From JAIVJZ01 sp035296385 (GTDB taxonomy: Bacteria > Acidobacteriota > Blastocatellia > Pyrinomonadales > Pyrinomonadaceae), in contig DATHBB010000080.1 in NCBI GenBank assembly GCA_035296385.1, positions 1 through 26,874 of the forward strand: a stretch of DNA of 26,874 nt, read 5' to 3'. Both the position numbers and the translations under genes were made by a program. Shown one piece after another: positions 1-7,870 of the stretch; within the stretch, counting starts at the first letter, position 1; every line of letters starts with the position of its first letter. A model generated the notes under the pieces. That model ran no database searches, was not told where the DNA came from, and saw only the letters and a list, made by a program, of their open reading frames with translations.

Positions 1-1463
1 TCGTAGGCTTCAAAATTCCAGACCGACGCCCAGACCGTCTTGATCGCCTCGATCAGCTTCTCTTCTTCGCGCACGTTCGGCACGGTCGAATACAGCCCCG
101 CGCCGTTGAAATTCGGCAAGTCCTCCGCGTTCGTCGAACTGCGCACGAACAACCCCTTGCCCGCATATTCGGCGCGCACGCGCTTCAGGATTTCGTCTCG
201 CAACTTCGCGTCGAACGCCGCCGCCTGAATGCGCGCGCGCATCTCCGTCAGGCGTTCGCGCCGGTAAGCCGGATCATGCACGAACTTCTGATCGTCCATC
301 ATCTCGGCGATAGGCAACTCCAGTTCGTTCGCTTTGATGAAGTCGTCGTAATAGCGTATCGGGACAGTGAAACCGTTCGGCACGGTGATGCCGCGCAGAC
401 GCGCATTGACGACCTCGCCGAGATTGGCCGACTTCGCGCCGTAGGCGTCGGCCATACGCGCGCGCTGCTGTCGCAGGTCGAGCAGCCTTAGTTCCGAGAG
501 GTTATAGCGCGGCGTCATAATGTCGCGCCGCTCTTTGAGCCGCCGCTGGTACTCGTTCAGCGCATTGTTGTCCGCGCGTTTGATCTCGAACTTGCCCTGC
601 TTCGTCTCGAACGAGACCCACCAGCCGTCATATTCTTTGAACACCTCGGCTGCATTACGCACGTAGGCGTTCGGCACGCCCCAAGATTTGGCGAGCAGGT
701 TGATGTGCGAAAGCGGCGTCGAAGGCTTGCCCGTGATGATGCCCGCGACGGGCGGCAGCGTGACGGGCACTTCGTCGAGCACGAGAATTTCGTTGAAGCC
801 GATCTCGACGTGTTCGTCCAGATTTTTGATGATGTGGATGCGGCCAAGCCCGCGCGCCAGATTGAGCGGTTGATACTCCTGCTCGCGCGCGATCTCGCTT
901 TGCGAGACGCGTTCGAGTCCGGCGATTGCAGCGGAGGCTTCGTCCTGCCTGATGGAGTTGGGCTTGAAGGCGACGCGCTCGTAAAAGGTGCGGTTGATCG
1001 TATCATTCGTGAGTTTGATCTGCTCGGCGGGGATCAGGTCGCCTTCCCAGAACTCAAACGTCCAGCGGCGGAGCGGCGTCTGGTAGGCGAGCGTGCCGAG
1101 TATGAAGCGGCGGTTTGGCTTCAGATAGTTGTTCTCGAAAAATTCGCGCCCGCGTTCGAGCGAGAGATACGTGCCGTTGACGAAATCTTTGTGGAAGCGG
1201 TAACGCTTCGAGTTGACGTAATAAATTTTGTTCCGGTCTTTGCGATCAATGACGTACATGACGTGCGGCAGCGGATAACCTGCGTCCGTGTTGATGCGCG
1301 AGAGCGTGTCGAATTCCGCGCGCGACTTGATCTCCGGGCGCGAACGCAAGCCCTGCGCCGCCGACGTTTGCGCCGCACGCTGGCGCTGCGCCAGAGTTTG
1401 CGCCGGAGCGCAGAGAAAGGTGAAGACCAATGCGCTCAGGATGATTTTTTTGGCAACTCTCAT
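1..1463 (-). CDS. Exported PEP-synthase / glucan water dikinase-like protein (C-terminus beyond window)
   Basis: The frame stays open from ATG 1463 to the window edge, giving 487 visible residues. Residues 1-26 look like a Sec signal peptide: positive MRVAKK, a hydrophobic core, then a probable cut after TLA. A region of about 200 residues that I do not recognise follows. Next comes a swivelling phosphohistidine-type domain with TPLSHINLLAKSWGVP and candidate His253. From about residue 340 there is an ATP-grasp nucleotide-binding domain (GAKSANLGE at 342, RSSTNAEDLPNFNGAGLY at 441, then VWASVWN). His domain before ATP-grasp is the order I recall for alpha-glucan water dikinases, and is the reverse of PEP synthase and PPDK. 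The GAGLY motif also recalls the glucan dikinases. The substrate is not known. The start codon overlaps the stop of the upstream decarboxylase gene as ATGA, so the two are probably translationally coupled. An exported ATP-dependent enzyme would be odd. Confidence 0.8.
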   Translation of the reverse strand, partial: MRVAKKIILSALVFTFLCAPAQTLAQRQRAAQTSAAQGLRSRPEIKSRAEFDTLSRINTDAGYPLPHVMYVIDRKDRNKIYYVNSKRYRFHKDFVNGTYLSLERGREFFENNYLKPNRRFILGTLAYQTPLRRWTFEFWEGDLIPAEQIKLTNDTINRTFYERVAFKPNSIRQDEASAAIAGLERVSQSEIAREQEYQPLNLARGLGRIHIIKNLDEHVEIGFNEILVLDEVPVTLPPVAGIITGKPSTPLSHINLLAKSWGVPNAYVRNAAEVFKEYDGWWVSFETKQGKFEIKRADNNALNEYQRRLKERRDIMTPRYNLSELRLLDLRQQRARMADAYGAKSANLGEVVNARLRGITVPNGFTVPIRYYDDFIKANELELPIAEMMDDQKFVHDPAYRRERLTEMRARIQAAAFDAKLRDEILKRVRAEYAGKGLFVRSSTNAEDLPNFNGAGLYSTVPNVREEEKLIEAIKTVWASVWNFEAY

Positions 1464-2971
1464 AGAACTTTTCTCGCTTTCAACAACCCGTCGCTTTCGC
1501 GGCGCAGCAATTCTAACAGATCATCTATGTGCCGCCGCTCCGTCAGGAAGCTGTTGACGTTGACGCGTATTGCACGCCGTCCGTCGAGCACGGTGGTTGA
1601 CAACCACGCTTCTCCGCTTCGTTCGATGCGCTGCTGCAATTCGCGTTGTAAGCCGTCCATCTCCGCGCCTTCCGCGTCGCGCATTTCCGTCGGCACGAAC
1701 CGCAGGCAACACACCGCCGTCTCGACTTCGCCGACACGCTCGAAGCCTTCGAGCGTCGCTACGCGTTCGGCGAAATACTCCGTGAGTTCGATCTGGCGTT
1801 CGATGATTTCGGCGTAGCCGCGCGTGCCGAGCGTTTTGAGCGCGAACCAGATTTTGAGCGCGTTGAAACGGCGCGTGCCGAGTTGGCCGTAGCGAAGATA
1901 GTCGAAGGGCACGTCTTCGCCGCCGCGCTCCTCGCTCAGATACTCCGGCGTGATGTCGAACGCGTCGCGGAGCACCTTCGCGCCCTCGCGCACGAGCAAC
2001 GCGCCCGCCGCAAACGGCACGAACATCCACTTGTGCGGATCAAGCGTGACGGAATCTGCACGCTCGATTCCCCGCAGGCGATCCTTATATTTCGCGGACA
2101 TGGCGAGCGCGCCGCCGTATGCGCCGTCAACGTGAAACCAGAGTTTGTATTCGCGCGCGAGGTCGGCGAGTTCATCCAGAGGATCAATGATGCCGGTCGA
2201 AGTCGCGCCAGCCGCGCCCGCGATGCAGACGGGGAGATTGCCCGCGTCCAGGTCGCGCTCGATCTCCCGGCGCAACGCGTCCGTGCGAATATGAAAACGT
2301 TCGTCCGTCGCAACCTTGTGCAAGTTCTCGCGTCCGAGGCCGAGTATGTCCACGCTCTTGACGAACGAATAATGGCACTGTTCGGAAGCATAGACGATCA
2401 TGTTCCCCGCCGTCGTATGCGCGGGGAGCGCGTCGTCGTTCGTTCGTCTGACGGGAAGCGACGCGGCGCGCAGCCCACGATCACGCACGAATTCTGCGGC
2501 GCGGTCGCGCGCGCACTTGAGCGCGATCAAGTTAGCTTCCGAGCCGCCGCTCGCGAGCGCGCCGAAACTTTCAGCGCCGTAGCCGACGATCTCGCAGAGC
2601 CAACGGATAACGCGTGCTTCGATGACGCTCGCCGTAGGCGAGTTGCGCCAGACCGCGCCGTTCTGGTTGATGGCCGAACACAAGGCGTCTGCCCAGACGC
2701 CGACGGCGAGCGGCGTCGGGTTGAACAACCCGTAATAGCGCGGGCTGGGAATGTTCATCGCGTGCGGGGCGATCTCGCGCGAGAAGCGTTCGAGCAGAGG
2801 GAGCGCGTCCGTGCCTTCGCGCGGCAGAGGCTCGTCGAACATTCGTTCGAGTTCGCGCGGGCTGGCTTCGGAGCAGACGCGCGCCGTGTCGAGCGTGCGC
2901 GCGTGCTCAGCGATGATCCCGGTGACGATTTTTCCCAGTCGTTCGTGCTCGGCGCTCAAGCGTTCGCTCAT
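1460..2971 (-). CDS. Pyridoxal-5'-phosphate-dependent group II amino acid decarboxylase
   Basis: This 503-residue protein is close to the usual length of the aromatic-L-amino-acid/tyrosine/glutamate decarboxylase family, which removes CO2 from an amino acid to give an amine. Visible hallmarks are GLFNPTP near 81, the phosphate-binding SGGSEANLIA at 141, a ring-stacking His near 200 (EQCHYSF), HVDGAYGG with Asp282 to pair with the pyridine nitrogen, and DPHKW with Lys314 as the Schiff-base lysine. No signal peptide is seen, so it is probably cytoplasmic. The substrate cannot be read from sequence; aromatic amino acid is the most likely guess. It is divergent from rsmG, with 83 bp between the start codons. 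It is the upstream gene of a two-gene unit whose second member starts inside its stop codon (ATGA). Confidence 0.92.
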   Translation of the reverse strand: MSERLSAEHERLGKIVTGIIAEHARTLDTARVCSEASPRELERMFDEPLPREGTDALPLLERFSREIAPHAMNIPSPRYYGLFNPTPLAVGVWADALCSAINQNGAVWRNSPTASVIEARVIRWLCEIVGYGAESFGALASGGSEANLIALKCARDRAAEFVRDRGLRAASLPVRRTNDDALPAHTTAGNMIVYASEQCHYSFVKSVDILGLGRENLHKVATDERFHIRTDALRREIERDLDAGNLPVCIAGAAGATSTGIIDPLDELADLAREYKLWFHVDGAYGGALAMSAKYKDRLRGIERADSVTLDPHKWMFVPFAAGALLVREGAKVLRDAFDITPEYLSEERGGEDVPFDYLRYGQLGTRRFNALKIWFALKTLGTRGYAEIIERQIELTEYFAERVATLEGFERVGEVETAVCCLRFVPTEMRDAEGAEMDGLQRELQQRIERSGEAWLSTTVLDGRRAIRVNVNSFLTERRHIDDLLELLRRESDGLLKARKVL

Positions 2972-3054
2972 ACTCGTTTTCGTTCCTGTGCAAGAAATTC
3001 GGAGTTCCGTTAAGCTAACCTAAGCGGAGGGGTTTATTCCAGCCGACAGACGCG

Positions 3055-3687
3055 ATGACACGGACGCAACTCGAAGAATTCACTGCAACGCTTGAGACGC
3101 ACGCCGCGCGTTACGACGTGCAACTGACGCCACTCGTCGTCGCGCGTCTCGGCGATTACTACGAGCATTTGTTGAAGTGGAACGCGCGACTGCATCTCGT
3201 CGCGCCGTGCGCGCCCGCGGAGTTTGCCACGCGGCACGTGCTCGAATCGCTGACGGCCTGCGCGCACATGCGGGAAGGCGCGCGCGTGTGCGACGTTGGC
3301 TCAGGCGGCGGCCTGCCGATCATTCCCTGTCTCATCGCGCGCACAGACCTCGGCGCTGTACTTATCGAAGCCTCTACGAAGAAGACCGTCTACTTGCGTG
3401 AAGCCTTAAGCCGCCTCGGATTGCAGGAGCGTGCGCGGGTCGTCGCGCAGAGGTTTGAGCAAATGGACGCACCCGAATGTGAGGTGGTAGCTTGCCGCGC
3501 GCTCGAATGTTTTACGGCGATGTATCCGCGACTCGTCGAATGGTCGCCGCCCGCGTCGAGACTTTTGTTGTTCGGCGGGAGATCGCTCGAAGGTTTAATT
3601 GGCGAGGATCAAAATTTGCGCGGCTACGTGGCCGTCAAGATGCCGGACTCGGAACAGAGATTTCTTTTCGTGTGCGAACGCAAGTAA
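3055..3687 (+). CDS. rsmG: 16S rRNA (guanine(527)-N7)-methyltransferase RsmG
   Basis: The 210-residue SAM-dependent methyltransferase RsmG (GidB) methylates N7 of G527 in 16S rRNA. The N-terminal helical part carries KWNARLHLVA (41-50). The Rossmann SAM site is DVGSGGGLPIIP (80-91), followed by an acidic strand end and the family-typical STKKTVYLREA, and a later CRAL motif. Length and motif order match the family. The ATG at 3055 has only a distant purine-rich stretch (GGAGGGG, 3025-3031), and no alternative in-frame start lies between them. It faces the S55-like gene tail to tail, and the stop codon opens the left arm of a large hairpin. No gidA/parA/parB neighbours are present here. Confidence 0.95.
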   Translation: MTRTQLEEFTATLETHAARYDVQLTPLVVARLGDYYEHLLKWNARLHLVAPCAPAEFATRHVLESLTACAHMREGARVCDVGSGGGLPIIPCLIARTDLGAVLIEASTKKTVYLREALSRLGLQERARVVAQRFEQMDAPECEVVACRALECFTAMYPRLVEWSPPASRLLLFGGRSLEGLIGEDQNLRGYVAVKMPDSEQRFLFVCERK

Positions 3688-3779
3688 GAAACGCGGAAGT
3701 AGGAACGCGGAACGATGAACTGAAAGCAACCTGTCTTTCATTTATCGTTCCGCGTTCCTACTTCCGCGTTCTCTTCTTA
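3685..3779. repeat. Heptad inverted array H1 between convergent genes; likely bidirectional terminator
   Basis: A perfect 26-bp stem (3691-3716 with 3744-3769) encloses a 27-nt loop. The left arm is built of 7-nt units on the consensus GGAACGC, read from 3688 as GAAACGC, GGAAGTA, GGAACGC and so on. The symmetry extends to the TAAGAA at each outer end, so the stop codons of rsmG (3685-3687) and the S55-like gene (3777-3779) occupy mirror positions. Confidence 0.85.
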
Positions 3780-5642
3780 GCGTATGACGTTGATGCTGAT
3801 CAGTTGTTGGCCTTCGATGACGAAGTCTGCGGGCGGTAGTTCCTGTTCGTCAACGGGCGAGAGCGCGGTCGGCGTGAAGCCGCCGGAGGTGCGGTCGCTG
3901 TTGAGCGTGGCGACGACCGAGGGCGGGAGGTTCGGCATCTCGTCCGTGCCGATGACCGCGCCCGACGTGACGCGGAAGAGTTTCACGTAGAGGCGGTCGC
4001 TCTTCTTGATGCGGTTGATCGCGCCGACGAGTTGGCTCAAATCCTTCGGCACGAAGTTCTGCGCGGCTGACGCCTGTTGGAGCGCGCCGCCGTCGCCGAC
4101 GAAGAGGACGAGTTGGCCGAGCGGCACGTCCGAGGGAATCTTGACGGGGATGCGCTGCACGAACTGCTTGCCCGAATCGGTGCGCACGTAGGCTTGCACT
4201 TCGACCGTCTCGCCCCTGCCGACTTCCGTTCGGTCGAGCGCGATGCGGTCGAGCGTGCCGGAGCGGCGCTCGTCGGTCGAGGTGATGTCGAGCGTGATCT
4301 GGCCGATGTCAACGTTGTCGAAGCCGCTTGAGAGCAGCGCGGCGATGGGCGTGGCGACGGAGCCTGCGGCCTGCGCGCCCGCGTTCATCGAAGAGAAACG
4401 ACGCTCGATTTGGATCGGTTGATGACCGGCCACGTCGATCTTGCCGCGCAAGGAGATGGTTGATTCGCCGAGGCTGCGCTCGGTCGAGCCGATGGTGGAG
4501 AAGATGGTGATGTTCAAAAGTACGGGCGTCAGGAATTGATCGTTCGCCACTTCGTAAGTGTACGTGTCCGTTCGGTCGCGGCTGGTGTGCAAATTGATCT
4601 TGACCGGAATCATCTTGGGCGCGCGACCGAGCAGGCCGTAGATGCCGGTGGCGCGATCCTGCGAGATGGAACCCACCATCTGACCGGCGGAAGAGAGTTT
4701 GAAAGAATTGTTGACGCTCGAAATCACCGTCACGACGTTCGACTCGGACATCGGCATGTCGGCGACGCCGAGGCCGAGGAACGGGTGGCCGAAGGCGTAG
4801 ATGCGTTCGTTGTCGCGCCACGTCACCGTCCCGAAGGCCGCGAGCGAATAGTCGCCGCGCACGAGTTGGACGCTGACGGACGAGCCGGGCGGGAGCGTCT
4901 TTTCCGTCACTTTACCCATCGGCGTGATCGAGGCCGAACCGCCGACGCCCGCGACGGGAAGCAGGCCGTTCGATTGCAGTTGCGGCGCGTAGAGCGCGAG
5001 GGCATCCGAACTGATGCCGCTGAAGACGAGCGGCGTGGCGATGGGCGCGATGGTCTGACCGAGCAGCGCGTTCAGAGGCGAATTCGCGGCGACGGGCGCG
5101 GCGAACGTGCCGCCCGCGAAGGCTGGTTTCGGCCAGGCGGTCTGCCAGTCGGTCGAAGCGAGTTTGGCGAATGAGACGGTGCGAGGGCTTGCGACGCGCG
5201 AAGTTCCCTGTTGGCGCGCGAAGATGTCGATCATCTGTTTGATCGGCGTGATGCCGCAGATCGGCTCTTTCGAGAAGGGGAAACTGAAGGCAATTGCGCC
5301 GACGAGTTTGCCGTCAATATAGACCGGCGAGCCGGACATTCCGGCGAACACGCCCGTCTTCTCCGCGTTCGCGCCCGTCAGACGCCCGATGATGGCCGAC
5401 TGTCGCGGCGCGGGAAAACCCGGCAGCACGCCGAGTATGTCCACGCCGAATTCCTGCGCTTCCGAACCCGAAAAGACCGTCCACGCACGCGCCTTCATGC
5501 CCGGTCGCACGTCTTCCAGCGGAAACAAACGCGCGTCCGCCTGAGCCGCGTCCGCTTTAGCCGCCGCCGGAGTTTGCGCCGGAACGTTGACGGCAAAAGA
5601 CACGAGCGCGAGTACGAGCACGGGGTAGAACAATTTTTTCAT
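3777..5642 (-). CDS. Exported SpoIVB/S55-like serine peptidase domain protein
   Basis: I chose ATG 5642, giving 621 residues, because it directly precedes a signal peptide (MKKLFYPVLVLALVSFAV) and follows AAAAGG at a fitting distance. A GTG at 5693 would add 17 unlikely residues. Motifs of the S55 family are visible: GMSGSPVYIDGKLVGA with candidate nucleophile Ser103, followed by ICGITPIKQM, and later GTVTW, YAFGHPFLGLG with His286, and GSISQDRATGIYG. SpoIVB cleaves a regulatory partner in Bacillus sporulation. Homologues of this acidobacterial type have no known target, and a periplasmic regulatory protease or adaptor is inferred. The Ser motif lies N-terminal to the His motif, opposite to SpoIVB as I recall it. 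The C-terminal 200 residues look like beta-rich domains. A good sigma-70-type promoter lies at 5773-5802. Confidence 0.85.
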   Translation of the reverse strand: MKKLFYPVLVLALVSFAVNVPAQTPAAAKADAAQADARLFPLEDVRPGMKARAWTVFSGSEAQEFGVDILGVLPGFPAPRQSAIIGRLTGANAEKTGVFAGMSGSPVYIDGKLVGAIAFSFPFSKEPICGITPIKQMIDIFARQQGTSRVASPRTVSFAKLASTDWQTAWPKPAFAGGTFAAPVAANSPLNALLGQTIAPIATPLVFSGISSDALALYAPQLQSNGLLPVAGVGGSASITPMGKVTEKTLPPGSSVSVQLVRGDYSLAAFGTVTWRDNERIYAFGHPFLGLGVADMPMSESNVVTVISSVNNSFKLSSAGQMVGSISQDRATGIYGLLGRAPKMIPVKINLHTSRDRTDTYTYEVANDQFLTPVLLNITIFSTIGSTERSLGESTISLRGKIDVAGHQPIQIERRFSSMNAGAQAAGSVATPIAALLSSGFDNVDIGQITLDITSTDERRSGTLDRIALDRTEVGRGETVEVQAYVRTDSGKQFVQRIPVKIPSDVPLGQLVLFVGDGGALQQASAAQNFVPKDLSQLVGAINRIKKSDRLYVKLFRVTSGAVIGTDEMPNLPPSVVATLNSDRTSGGFTPTALSPVDEQELPPADFVIEGQQLISINVIR

Positions 5643-5772
5643 GTGAATACCTTTTGGAACGGGGGGAAGCATCTTGAACCTCTGACGACGCACGCGACCC
5701 GCCGGAAACGACTCTGGAGACTAAAGCGACGAAAGAGACGAACGGCGAATTCGTTGCAACAACCCAAGAGCG

Positions 5773-5802
5773 ACTATAGCGTCCGGTTTCTCAGATGGTC
5801 AA
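5773..5802 (-). promoter_or_regulatory. Candidate sigma-70 promoter for the S55-like gene
   Basis: Read on the minus strand, TTGACC (5802-5797) and TATAGT (5778-5773) are separated by 18 nt, which is close to the bacterial housekeeping consensus. Transcription would begin near 5766, leaving a leader of about 125 nt before ATG 5642. No ORF or obvious riboswitch is seen in that leader. Confidence 0.55.
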
Positions 5803-5841
5803 GCAAGAGCAAAGGTTGGGTGGAGTCCTCACTTGATTTAT

Positions 5842-5937
5842 CCTCTGTGCCCCCTCCGTGTCCTCTGTGTCTCTGTGGTGAATGATCATAATAAGCACTC
5901 ACCACAGAGACACAGAGAGCACAGAGGGGGCACAGAG
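5842..5937. repeat. Inverted repeat H2 built on CTCTGTG units
   Basis: Arms 5843-5881 and 5899-5937 are complementary at 36 of 39 positions around a 17-nt loop. Each arm repeats CTCTGTG-like words, but their spacing is irregular (about 7 to 11 nt) rather than strictly 7. It sits in the 466-bp divergent gap between the S55-like gene and mobA. The rest of that gap holds the S55-like gene promoter and about 170 bp ahead of mobA in which I see no gene. Confidence 0.8.
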
Positions 5938-6108
5938 AAAGGCTGCCGTTCGACGGCAACCTGTTGCCCTCCTTGCCGCTCGCTCGCGCGGCGTGTTAAT
6001 TTTCGCGGGCGATGCGTCCGCCATCATCTCCAAACAAGTCGTTTGTTATAAACTCACGAGAGTTGGCGTCCCTACCATCCCGACTAATAGTGGCGTACCC
6101 TATCAAGC

Positions 6109-6720
6109 ATGTCTGACGCCGAAGGATTCATCCTCGCGGGCGGCGCGTCGAGTCGCATGGGCACGGACAAGGCACGGCTCTCGCTCGGCGGGCGCACCTT
6201 CGTCGAGCGCATCGCGGAAGCGCTCCGCGCGATTGCGACGCAAGTGAGCGTGGTCGGCACGAGGCCGTTCGACGGCGGCGCGCTCGATTTGCCAACCGTC
6301 GCGGACGTGTACCGAGATTGCGGCGCGCTCGGCGGTTTGCACGCCGCGCTCCGCGCGTGTCGCGCGCCGTGGGCGGTCGTCGTCTCCTGCGATCTGCCGT
6401 TCGTCACGGGCGAACTCTTCGCGCGCCTCGCCGACTTACGTACGCCGGAGGCGGACGCCGTCGCCCCTGTGCAACGCGACGGTCGCCCGCAACCGCTCTG
6501 CGCGCTCTATTCGACGGCGCGCTGTCTGGAACGCGTCGAGAGACTTCTCGGAGCGGGCGAGAGGCGACCGCGCGTGCTCTTGCGCGAGGCGCGCACGCGC
6601 TGGGTCGAGCCTACAGAGTTGGCCGACCTGCGCGACGCCGAATTGTTCTTCTTGAACGTCAACACGCCGGAAGATTACGAGCGTGCGAGGGAGATGGTGA
6701 AAACTGTCCGTTGTCGGTAG
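6109..6720 (+). CDS. mobA: Molybdenum cofactor guanylyltransferase MobA
   Basis: MobA transfers GMP from GTP to molybdopterin to make the MGD cofactor of DMSO-reductase-family enzymes. The 203-residue protein has the nucleotidyltransferase signature LAGGASSRMGTDKA (9-22), with Lys21 expected to contact GTP. It also has the conserved CGALGGLHAAL and a metal-site SCDLPFV, and ends with a NVNTPEDYE motif typical of the family. No Shine-Dalgarno sequence is evident upstream of the ATG. No other molybdenum genes are adjacent. The last residues (VRCR) and the TAG stop are encoded inside the left arm of repeat H3. A related nucleotidyltransferase is possible, but the motif set fits MobA best. Confidence 0.9.
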   Translation: MSDAEGFILAGGASSRMGTDKARLSLGGRTFVERIAEALRAIATQVSVVGTRPFDGGALDLPTVADVYRDCGALGGLHAALRACRAPWAVVVSCDLPFVTGELFARLADLRTPEADAVAPVQRDGRPQPLCALYSTARCLERVERLLGAGERRPRVLLREARTRWVEPTELADLRDAELFFLNVNTPEDYERAREMVKTVRCR

Positions 6721-6827
6721 TCAGTTGTCCGTTGTTTTTGTCTGTCGCAAGTTACTTGCTTTAACCTTTAGCCGCTCGCTCGATAACCACATGCAACTGA
6801 CAACTGACTACGGACAACTGACAACTT
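6704..6827. repeat. Heptad inverted array H3 (GTTGTCC family)
   Basis: The left arm 6704-6734 consists of 7-nt units of the form GTNGTCN (GTTGTCG, GTAGTCA, GTTGTCC). The right arm 6794-6827 carries the complement as CAACTGA-type units, with about three mismatches over 29 positions and a 59-nt loop. It fills the gap between mobA and the hydrolase-fold gene. The mobA stop codon lies in the left arm, and the right arm ends 9 nt before the next ATG. Confidence 0.8.
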
Positions 6828-6836
6828 GAGATTCTA

Positions 6837-7826
6837 ATGTCGCGTCGCGGAAGACCGGGAAAGAGATTGCTGAAAGCGCTGCTGCCGGTGGCGTTGCTGT
6901 TGGTGCTGGGCATCGGCGGCGGGCTGATCTTCATCGTCCGCACGATAGCGCATCCCGTCCCGCACCCGTATCTCGTCACGCCGGAGACTTTTCCCGCCTA
7001 CAGCGCGCGCGGCCTGCGCGTGACCGAAGAGACGTGGAGCAACGCGGACGCGACGCAGGCGCGCGGCTGGCTCCTGCGCGGCGCGGAGGGCGCGCCCGCC
7101 GTTCTGCTCCTGCACCGCTACGGCGCAGATCGCTCCTGGCTTTTGAACCTCGGCGTCAAGATCAACGAAGCGACCAACTACACGATCCTCTGGCCTGACC
7201 TGCGCGGGCACGGCGCGAACCCGCCCGTCTCGCAAACCTCTTTCGGGACGCGCGAGACCGACGACGTGGCGGCTGCCATCGCGTTTTTGCGCAATCTCAA
7301 AACAACGCAGAAGCGCACGCTCGTCGGCGAACGCTTCGGCTTCTTCGGCGTCGAACTCGGAGCTTACGCCGCGCTCTCCGCCACCGCGCGACAGCAGGAC
7401 GGCGCGACCGTCGTGCGCGCGCTCGTACTCGATTCCGTCCCCGCCGCGCCCGACGAACTGCTCGCCAACGCCATACGCGACCGCATGGGCTTCAACAACG
7501 GCTTGCTCAACTTCTTCGCGCGCGGCGCGGCGCGCCTCTATTTTCTCGGGAAGTATAAAAACGATTCTTCGTGCGAACTCGCCGCGCAACTCGCGTCTCA
7601 GCGCGTGCTCCTTTTGAGCGGCGCGGACGCGGGCGAACTGCGCGCCTCCACCAAATCGCTCGCCGCCTGCTTCCCTAACCCCTCCGCCGTCGCGCAGCAA
7701 ATTGATCTCCCCGTCACGGGCTTCACCGCCTCCTCCGCCACAGGCGAACAGGGCGAGACTTACGACCGTCTCGTCATCGAATTCTTCTCACAGGCTTTCC
7801 GCGAAGACTCTCAACCAAAACGCTGA
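6837..7826 (+). CDS. Membrane-anchored alpha/beta-hydrolase-fold protein, probably catalytically dead
   Basis: The protein has 329 residues. An uncleaved N-terminal membrane segment (about residues 11-35, preceded by RRGRPGKR) would place the rest outside the cytoplasm. The fold is suggested by AVLLLHRYG at 88-96, ILWPDLRGHG at 117-126, the family-like FFGVELGAYAAL at 169-180, and RALVLDSVPA. The nucleophile elbow, normally G-x-S-x-G, reads GVELG with Glu173 in place of Ser. No histidine occurs anywhere after it, so the catalytic His is also missing. It therefore looks like a binding or structural derivative of the S9/lipase-like hydrolases. Its ligand is unknown. It follows mobA with repeat H3 between them, and is convergent with the glycosyltransferase gene. 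Confidence 0.75.
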   Translation: MSRRGRPGKRLLKALLPVALLLVLGIGGGLIFIVRTIAHPVPHPYLVTPETFPAYSARGLRVTEETWSNADATQARGWLLRGAEGAPAVLLLHRYGADRSWLLNLGVKINEATNYTILWPDLRGHGANPPVSQTSFGTRETDDVAAAIAFLRNLKTTQKRTLVGERFGFFGVELGAYAALSATARQQDGATVVRALVLDSVPAAPDELLANAIRDRMGFNNGLLNFFARGAARLYFLGKYKNDSSCELAAQLASQRVLLLSGADAGELRASTKSLAACFPNPSAVAQQIDLPVTGFTASSATGEQGETYDRLVIEFFSQAFREDSQPKR

Positions 7827-7849
7827 ACGCGAAAGCAGACGCCTTCAAC

Positions 7850-7870
7850 GCGTCGAAGCGACTTCAACGC
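7850..7870. terminator. Small hairpin between convergent genes, possible terminator
   Basis: GCGTCGAAG pairs with CTTCAACGC around a CGA loop with one C-A mismatch. It lies between the stop of the hydrolase-fold gene and the stop of the glycosyltransferase gene, and overlaps the latter. There is no T-tract, so the call is weak. Confidence 0.3.

Noticed and set aside
705..3013. Plus-strand open frames (705-1817, 1883-3013) opposite the dikinase-like and decarboxylase genes
   Set aside because: They are shadows of minus-strand genes whose catalytic motifs are clear.
5938..6108. Riboswitch or small RNA upstream of mobA (for example a Moco-type element)
   Set aside because: I could not recognise a conserved core. 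Only a short GCCGTTCGACGGC-type hairpin near 5944 is evident.
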